DNA of 38,176 nucleotides from Deltaproteobacteria bacterium. Lineage in GTDB: Bacteria > Desulfobacterota > BSN033 > UBA1163. The notes beneath the pieces are model-generated. The model was not told where the DNA came from, searched no databases, and saw nothing but the letters and a program-made list of their open reading frames with translations. Positions 33,619 to 38,176 of this stretch are shown piece after piece (the stretch's first letter is position 1; every line of letters starts with the position of its first letter). Position numbers and translations under genes: made by a program. Location: assembly GCA_020059605.1 (NCBI GenBank), contig JAGVBT010000022.1, positions 1 to 38,176 on the forward strand, read 5' to 3'.

Positions 33619-34347
33619 TTATAAGAACTCTCTTTCGATCAATTCCGGCAGATCGGCCACGCTCGGAATAACATGGGTATGCCAATACTTTCCCCAGTCG
33701 GTGACCGGACGAGGGCCGCTTAGCACGCCGATGACTCCCCGGCATCCGGCATTCCTTCCCTCCAGCATATCCGCAGGGGTATCTCCGATCTTAATCACTT
33801 CGTGAACACTCTGGACATTGAGCTGTGTCATGGCATAGAAGATCATAAAGGGAGCCGGCCGGCCGATCTCTCCGGGGATGCTTTCCACATCCACGGAAAT
33901 ATCAACCAATCCATTCTTAATCCATCCCAAACCTTCCATGATGGCATCAGTAATCACCCGGTGGAATCCCGTGTCAGTGGCAACCTTGATCCCATGTTCG
34001 TGACACCACCGAAAAGTATCTGACGCTCCGGGAACTTCCTGGCACTGTTTCCGATAATAGCTGAGCATGATCTCCTGATACCGGTCAAAGATTTTTTTGG
34101 CGAGAGGATAGGTATCGGGATCCTTGATGCGTTCGAAATCTTCTATCTCAATCTTCTTTCCCCTCTCGCGGGCGATGAGGAACTGATAGAGGTGAATTTT
34201 ATTCGTCCCCATATGGAGAAGGATTTCCTCGGGGGTTGTCTTCAATTGGAACTCACGGGCCGCCTGGTAGAGACAATCCCTCACCCCCGTGTCATCATAG
34301 ACCGTGGTACCCGAAAGATCGAACATCACCATGCTTATCTTCCCCAT
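33619..34347 (-). CDS. phosphonatase-like HAD hydrolase (PhnX type)
   Basis: A 242-residue HAD protein close to phosphonoacetaldehyde hydrolase, which splits phosphonoacetaldehyde into acetaldehyde and phosphate. The nucleophile is Asp10 in FDLSGTTV; the position two residues later is Ser, not the Asp of phosphatases. MGTNKIHLYQ (46-55) aligns with PhnX MGLLKIDHVR, so Lys50 matches the Schiff-base lysine. GRPAPFMIFYAM and IKIGDTPADMLEGRNAGC match the PhnX substrate and Mg2+ motifs. These features make C-P bond hydrolysis more likely than ordinary phosphatase activity. It is read divergently from LysR, with a well-formed promoter upstream. Confidence 0.86.
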   Translation of the reverse strand: MGKISMVMFDLSGTTVYDDTGVRDCLYQAAREFQLKTTPEEILLHMGTNKIHLYQFLIARERGKKIEIEDFERIKDPDTYPLAKKIFDRYQEIMLSYYRKQCQEVPGASDTFRWCHEHGIKVATDTGFHRVITDAIMEGLGWIKNGLVDISVDVESIPGEIGRPAPFMIFYAMTQLNVQSVHEVIKIGDTPADMLEGRNAGCRGVIGVLSGPRPVTDWGKYWHTHVIPSVADLPELIEREFL

Positions 34348-34419
34348 CGGTTAAACCTCCATTAAATTTCAAAAGGTAGACTCGGTTGAAGAGGGTCGGG
34401 CGCCTTATCCCGCTTGATT

Positions 34420-34490
34420 TTTATAATGCTTTGCTCTATATTGATCAATGTAATAATTTTTATATTTTGGATAAATAAAAGTTATATAAG
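34420..34490 (-). promoter_or_regulatory. divergent promoter and LysR-type binding site, phosphonatase side
   Basis: On the minus strand TTGATC (34443-34448) and TATAAA (34420-34425) are spaced by exactly 17 bp, facing the phosphonatase gene. Abutting the -35 upstream is a block (34445-34490) that matches 37979-38024 at 39 of 46 positions without gaps. It contains inverted half-sites ATAAYTTTTAT and ATAAAARTTAT, the form of a LysR activator site. The LysR gene itself begins at 34491. Confidence 0.8.
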
Positions 34491-35396
34491 GTGAACTTCA
34501 ACCAGCTTAAAACCTTTTATTTTGCCGTTAAATACGGAAGCTACAGCGCCGCAGCAGAGGCCCTTTTCATCACCCAGCCGGCTGTAACCAAACAGGTGCA
34601 ACAGCTTGAGTCGGCCTATGGGATCAAGTTTCTCAACCGTTTTGGGAAGAAAATGGTCCTCACCGATGCGGGAGAGGTCCTTTATGATTTCGCAGATAAA
34701 ATTTTTCAGGTGGAGAGCCAGGCCGAAGAAAGCCTGCGTGACTTTCAACAACGCAAAAGCGGCCGCCTCCGGATTCATGCCAGTGAAAGTTTTGGGGCTT
34801 ACTATCTTCCCTTCATCATCAATATTTATAGGAAAAAATATCCTGACATTCACATCTCCGTCAATATTTTCCCAAATCTCGAGGTGATAGAGAACACAGT
34901 CAAACTCGAAAATGACCTGGGGTTTATCTCGTATCCCCTCGAACACCGGAAATTGGTGATCCAGGAGGTATTAGAGGATCGCCTCGTTCTCATTATTCCT
35001 CCCTCTCATCCTTTTTCCCGGTTGAAACGTCTGGACCCTCAAAAACTGGATGGGCAGCCCATTGTCATGCACGAAAAGGGGTCTGCGACGCGAGAGATTG
35101 TGGACACGTTTATCCGGAAAAACAACCTTTCTGTATTCATCACCCTCGAGCTCTCCAACAATGAAGCCATCAAGCGGGCAGTAGAAGAAGGAGCCGGCGT
35201 CTCCCTGATTTCAGAACATGTTGTCTATGAGGAAGTCAAGAGGAAGAAATTAAAATCGGTCCCCCTCGCTGACCCCACGATGAAGCGGAAGTTTTATCTC
35301 ATCCACCACAAGGACAAATATTTTTCCCATCCCTTCCAAATGTTTCTTTTCATGGTGAATCAGTGGGCGACGGAGTATTCCACGACTCAAACCTGA
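34491..35396 (+). CDS. LysR-family transcriptional regulator
   Basis: A 301-residue LysR regulator, normal length. Residues 1-60 are the winged helix-turn-helix (MNFNQLKTFYFAVKYGSYSA, ALFITQPAVTKQVQQLE, GIKFLNRFGKKMVLTDAG) and residues 90-295 the two-lobed effector domain (LRIHASESFGAYYLPFIINI, ENDLGFISYPL, DRLVLIIPPSHPF). It starts with GTG at 34491, weak ribosome binding site. The gene is divergent from the phosphonatase gene, and its start abuts the 46-bp repeated site. By family precedent it activates the divergent genes when a pathway metabolite binds, and the second copy of the site suggests it also controls the genes starting at 37906. Confidence 0.93.
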   Translation: MNFNQLKTFYFAVKYGSYSAAAEALFITQPAVTKQVQQLESAYGIKFLNRFGKKMVLTDAGEVLYDFADKIFQVESQAEESLRDFQQRKSGRLRIHASESFGAYYLPFIINIYRKKYPDIHISVNIFPNLEVIENTVKLENDLGFISYPLEHRKLVIQEVLEDRLVLIIPPSHPFSRLKRLDPQKLDGQPIVMHEKGSATREIVDTFIRKNNLSVFITLELSNNEAIKRAVEEGAGVSLISEHVVYEEVKRKKLKSVPLADPTMKRKFYLIHHKDKYFSHPFQMFLFMVNQWATEYSTTQT

Positions 35397-35449
35397 CCCA
35401 CATGGAGGCTATTGGCCGAACGGGGCACTTTCCGATCGACGCCCCTGCA

Positions 35450-36850
35450 TTAATCCTTCCCCCACTTCTTAAAATAGTCTCCGAAGAGATCCTCATCCGG
35501 GGGAATGTATTCTTGCACGGGAACCGATAGCCAGGTATAGTTGAGAAAATTCCTGTAATTAATATTCTCGCTGGTCATGTTCCCGGCCCAGGTGCCGCAG
35601 CCCAGGCTTTCCGTCCAGATCTGGCCATTGTACCAACTTCCCGTATTGACGAGGCAGTGAGGCATATTGCACTCGACCCTTCCAACTTTCGCCCGGATGG
35701 CCAACTCCTCCATTCGGTCCTGCCGATTGCTGTGGAGGGATACGGAATGGCCGATGCCGGAAAACTCAAGAATCTTTTCAAGCCGCTGGAGCATTTCATT
35801 CCAATCATTCCATTTCCATACCGTCAGAACAAGGCTTAACTTTTCCCCGGAGAACCTGTCTTCAGGGCCGATCTTCTCCCCCATCACCATTAAAAACTTT
35901 GTTCCCGCAGGGGGGTGGATTCCCGCTGCCTCTGCAATAATGGGAACGGACCTGCCGAAGATGTCCCGGTTGATTGTCTTACCGTCCGGCCAGAGGGCTT
36001 TTCTCACTTTTTCACGTTCCTCGGTTGTGCAAAGATATCCACCCTCCTTCTTTAAAAGATCCACAAATTGATCGTAAATGGGTTCGTATATGGCAACCGC
36101 ATTTTCTGAAGAACAAGAGGTAGAGTTATTAGCGGTCTTGGAGCGCATAATCTTGTTGGCTGCTGCAGGGAGATCCGCTGTTTCATCCACAATCGATACG
36201 ACATTGCCGGCTCCCACCGTTTGGGCCGGTTTGCCAGCCGCATAGACCACCTTGATCAGTGCGGCTCCGCCCGTTGCCATAACAAAATCGACATTCTTCA
36301 TCAATTCCTGTGTCTTTTCATTGGAGGGAGATTGAATACATTGGAACAGGTCCTCGGGGGCGCCGACCTTTTTAAGGGCCTTTCTGGCAATTTCAACCGC
36401 CATATAGGAACATTGTTTGGTCCTCGGATGGGGGGAACAAATCATTGCATTGCGGGTCTTTAAAAGACTGAGGCCGATGGTACAAACCGTTCCCTCGGGA
36501 TTGGTCATGGGAACAACGTTTGCCACCACACCCATGGGTTTGGCGAAAATTTTCAACCCTCTTTTTTGATCTTCTCTTACCAGACCGCAGGTCTTTACCC
36601 CCTTGAAGTCATTGATGGTGCCCCGCACCTTGCTCCTGATCTTATTAATCTTGTCTTCGTAGACACCGATGAGGCCTTCATCTACAGCAGACTTGGCCAT
36701 GGCTTTGACGTTTTCATCTTTCTGCCATTCCCAACCCACGGCTGCGCACATCTCGTCAACCTTCTCCTGGGGCCAGTATTCGACGATTTCAAAAGCCCTT
36801 CGCGACCGGCGGTACATCTCCTGTACATTGTCTTTATGGTCTTGTGGCAT
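35450..36850 (-). CDS. acylating aldehyde dehydrogenase (EutE/SauS-like)
   Basis: A 466-residue CoA-dependent aldehyde dehydrogenase that oxidises an aldehyde to its acyl-CoA with NAD(P). AKPMGVVANVVPMTNPEGTV and KTRNAMICSPHPRTK are hallmarks of the acylating AdhE/EutE branch; the catalytic residue is Cys246 in NNSTSCSSENAVAIYEP. Acetaldehyde, the phosphonatase product, to acetyl-CoA is the reaction that fits this cluster; the sulfoacetaldehyde dehydrogenases SauS and SqwD belong to the same branch and are the main alternative. It lies 186 bp downstream of the citrate-synthase-like gene on the same strand, with a REP pair in between, and converges with the LysR gene. Confidence 0.88.
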   Translation of the reverse strand: MPQDHKDNVQEMYRRSRRAFEIVEYWPQEKVDEMCAAVGWEWQKDENVKAMAKSAVDEGLIGVYEDKINKIRSKVRGTINDFKGVKTCGLVREDQKRGLKIFAKPMGVVANVVPMTNPEGTVCTIGLSLLKTRNAMICSPHPRTKQCSYMAVEIARKALKKVGAPEDLFQCIQSPSNEKTQELMKNVDFVMATGGAALIKVVYAAGKPAQTVGAGNVVSIVDETADLPAAANKIMRSKTANNSTSCSSENAVAIYEPIYDQFVDLLKKEGGYLCTTEEREKVRKALWPDGKTINRDIFGRSVPIIAEAAGIHPPAGTKFLMVMGEKIGPEDRFSGEKLSLVLTVWKWNDWNEMLQRLEKILEFSGIGHSVSLHSNRQDRMEELAIRAKVGRVECNMPHCLVNTGSWYNGQIWTESLGCGTWAGNMTSENINYRNFLNYTWLSVPVQEYIPPDEDLFGDYFKKWGKD

Positions 36851-36929
36851 TTTAATCTAACCTCCTTTTTCTAAATGTAAAGAACCCCGCCTACAGGGCG
36901 GACCTTAAATTATTTCAACCAAAAAACTC

Positions 36930-37004
36930 AGATCCCGAAATAAGTTCGGGATGACAAAATGATTCAAAAAATATCTTGTCATGCTGAACTCGGTTCAGCA
37001 TCTG
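36930..37004. repeat. pair of REP-like palindromes, head to head
   Basis: AGATCCCGAA/TTCGGGATGAC (36930-36956) and the inverse unit TGTCATGCTGAA/TTCAGCATCT (36977-37004) each form an 8-bp stem. They belong to the same family as 18304-18329, and the stem bases differ in a compensating manner, so the pairing is conserved. Confidence 0.65.
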
Positions 37005-37036
37005 GGTTAGGCTTCTTCTGTATTTGGCAATCCCCT

Positions 37037-37906
37037 CTACTCCTTCCGATCTTCCGGCTTTGGAACCGGCCGATCCGGGGTACCGTCATAATATTTTGGC
37101 CCCTGGATAGAAAGATCAAGAAGATTGATCATTTTGGTCGTACGGGAGGCCCTCCAGGCTTTTTCCCGGGTCATCTCCTCAATGGCATGGGCTCCACAAC
37201 TGAATCCGCGGCAAAGGACTCCAATGGCCCAGGCAGCAAGGGGACTGAATCCAAGGTCCATAAAGACGGAGTTGCCGCCACCGATGACATTCGTCCAAAC
37301 CTTCTTTCCGTTAATCTTCTCAAAGGCTTTCTCAATCTCAATCTGCAAATCATGGAACTTCCCCGCTATCCCCAGGTCCCTCGCCATCTTCATAATCCGG
37401 ATCGCTCTCGGATCACCATGAATATGCTGGGGCTGTCCCAGGCCCATGATGTTCTTCCCTTTATGATCTTTGACCAGTTGCTCGGCGATCTGCTCGAGGG
37501 TCCATCCATTTTTCTCGCCCATCTCCATATATTTATGGACCATGATCCCATGCAGGTGCCCCGGACCATGAGCCTCGCCAAAGGTCATGATCCCTGCAGC
37601 AATCGCTGCATTGAGGGCCGGCCTTCCGGAGGCGCAGCACCTGGCCGTTAACGTGGACGGCGACATGGCATGCTCCATGAACTCGACCATAAAGAAGTTA
37701 AGCATCTTCTCCTCATTCTTCTTTGGGAGTCTCCCCTGAAAAAGTAAGAAAACCACGGCCGCAAAACTCCACCCTGCCTCTGCCAGCGCTGTCGTATCAT
37801 ATCCCCTCAGGACGATTCGATCCGCCGTCTTGTATGCGATCGAAGTCTGCCAGTGGAACGGTTCCCTCCCCGTTTGATCATATTGATCTCCCCATTGATC
37901 TGCCAT
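37037..37906 (-). CDS. citrate synthase/citryl-CoA lyase family protein, atypical
   Basis: A 289-residue protein of the citrate synthase superfamily, much shorter than a citrate synthase (about 430) and near the size of the citryl-CoA lyase/ACLY C-terminal module. GEAHGPGHLHG retains the first active-site histidine (His113). Where citrate synthases read GFGHRVYKNYDPRA, this protein reads GLGQPQHIHGDPRA: the second active-site histidine is Gln158 in an ungapped alignment, although His161 and His163 are near and the DPR arginine is kept. GGGNSVFMDLGFSP may supply the active-site aspartate. It could cleave or form a citryl-CoA-like compound. It is first after a LysR-type promoter. Confidence 0.83.
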   Translation of the reverse strand: MADQWGDQYDQTGREPFHWQTSIAYKTADRIVLRGYDTTALAEAGWSFAAVVFLLFQGRLPKKNEEKMLNFFMVEFMEHAMSPSTLTARCCASGRPALNAAIAAGIMTFGEAHGPGHLHGIMVHKYMEMGEKNGWTLEQIAEQLVKDHKGKNIMGLGQPQHIHGDPRAIRIMKMARDLGIAGKFHDLQIEIEKAFEKINGKKVWTNVIGGGNSVFMDLGFSPLAAWAIGVLCRGFSCGAHAIEEMTREKAWRASRTTKMINLLDLSIQGPKYYDGTPDRPVPKPEDRKE

Positions 37907-37953
37907 CTCTTCTTTCTCCTTTCTCGATGTTGGATTAACAATAATATTGTGTA

Positions 37954-38024
37954 GTTATAAAATGTTGATTACTATGAGTCAATCTAATAATTTTTATATT
38001 TTTTATAAAAAAAGGTTATATTTG
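37954..38024 (-). promoter_or_regulatory. promoter and LysR-type binding site before the citrate-synthase-like gene
   Basis: On the minus strand TTGACT (37977-37982) and TATAAC (37954-37959) are spaced by 17 bp, about 50 bp before the gene. Directly upstream is the block 37979-38024, which matches the phosphonatase-side site (34445-34490) at 39 of 46 positions in the same relative orientation and spacing to -35. Confidence 0.8.
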
Positions 38025-38080
38025 AGGGCATTTGGGAAGGTTATTAATCAGTCCATAATTGTATAGACACGAAAAAAAAA

Positions 38081-38151
38081 CCGTTCGTGCTGAGCCTGTC
38101 GAAGCATGAACGGCAGGATACCACACCCTTCGACAAGCTCAGGGTGAACGG
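38081..38151. repeat. inverted repeat, CTTCGACA/TGTCGAAG family
   Basis: CCGTTCGTGCTGAGCCTGTC followed by GAAG is mirrored, with a few mismatches, by CCTTCGACAAGCTCAGGGTG followed by AACGG. The left arm can also pair internally (CCGTTCGTGC with GCATGAACGG). This is a widespread type of bacterial intergenic repeat. It and the rest of 38025-38176 contain no gene. Confidence 0.65.
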
Positions 38152-38176
38152 TAAGGGATATGTCTTTCCAATTATG

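Overview
The window looks like a chromosomal segment of an anaerobic Desulfobacterota/Deltaproteobacteria-type bacterium, probably from an environmental genome. The evidence is the gene content: pyruvoyl arginine decarboxylase with the carboxynorspermidine route to polyamines, a corrinoid methyltransferase system, a reductive-dehalogenase-like iron-sulfur protein, and many short palindromic intergenic repeats. The lineage is inferred; there is no rRNA gene in the window.

Region 1 (1-7.8 kb, all minus strand): a WYL regulator, tRNA-Arg(ACG), a small exported protein, tRNA-Ser(GGA), tRNA-Ser(TGA), seryl-tRNA synthetase, a GerMN-domain protein, a DUF4870 membrane protein and uvrA. The serine tRNA genes sit just downstream of serS, in DNA littered with partial tRNA copies and small hairpins.

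Region 2 (7.8-13.2 kb, plus strand): a complete polyamine route. Pyruvoyl arginine decarboxylase and agmatinase make putrescine from arginine. Carboxyspermidine dehydrogenase and NspC make spermidine from putrescine. An XRE-cupin regulator lies in the middle. The promoters before the dehydrogenase and before the regulator gene share a -35/-10 and a downstream operator-like sequence, so the locus looks like a small autoregulated regulon.

Region 3 (13.2-24.6 kb): assorted genes. Two small proteins shorter than 60 residues, an RRM RNA-binding protein, CorA, inorganic pyrophosphatase, a nucleotidyltransferase with a short overlapping partner, an Fe-S protein, a D-2-hydroxyacid dehydrogenase overlapping a reductive-dehalogenase-like protein, a Nudix hydrolase, an EamA exporter and an MFS transporter.

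Region 4 (24.6 kb to the end, minus strand except for one LysR gene): the most interesting part. It encodes a PhnX-like phosphonatase, two class III aminotransferases, an aminoethylphosphonate-type ABC transporter, a homologue of monomethylamine methyltransferase MtmB with methionine instead of pyrrolysine, its corrinoid protein, an acylating aldehyde dehydrogenase and an atypical citrate-synthase-family protein. A 46-bp sequence (39 matches) lies immediately upstream of the -35 of two minus-strand promoters, one before the phosphonatase and one before the citrate-synthase-like gene. It contains an imperfect palindrome of the kind LysR regulators bind. My working hypothesis is a LysR-controlled anaerobic pathway that imports a C2 aminophosphonate (possibly N-methylated), demethylates and deaminates it, cleaves the C-P bond, and turns the acetaldehyde into acetyl-CoA. 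A C2 aminosulfonate such as taurine is the main alternative.
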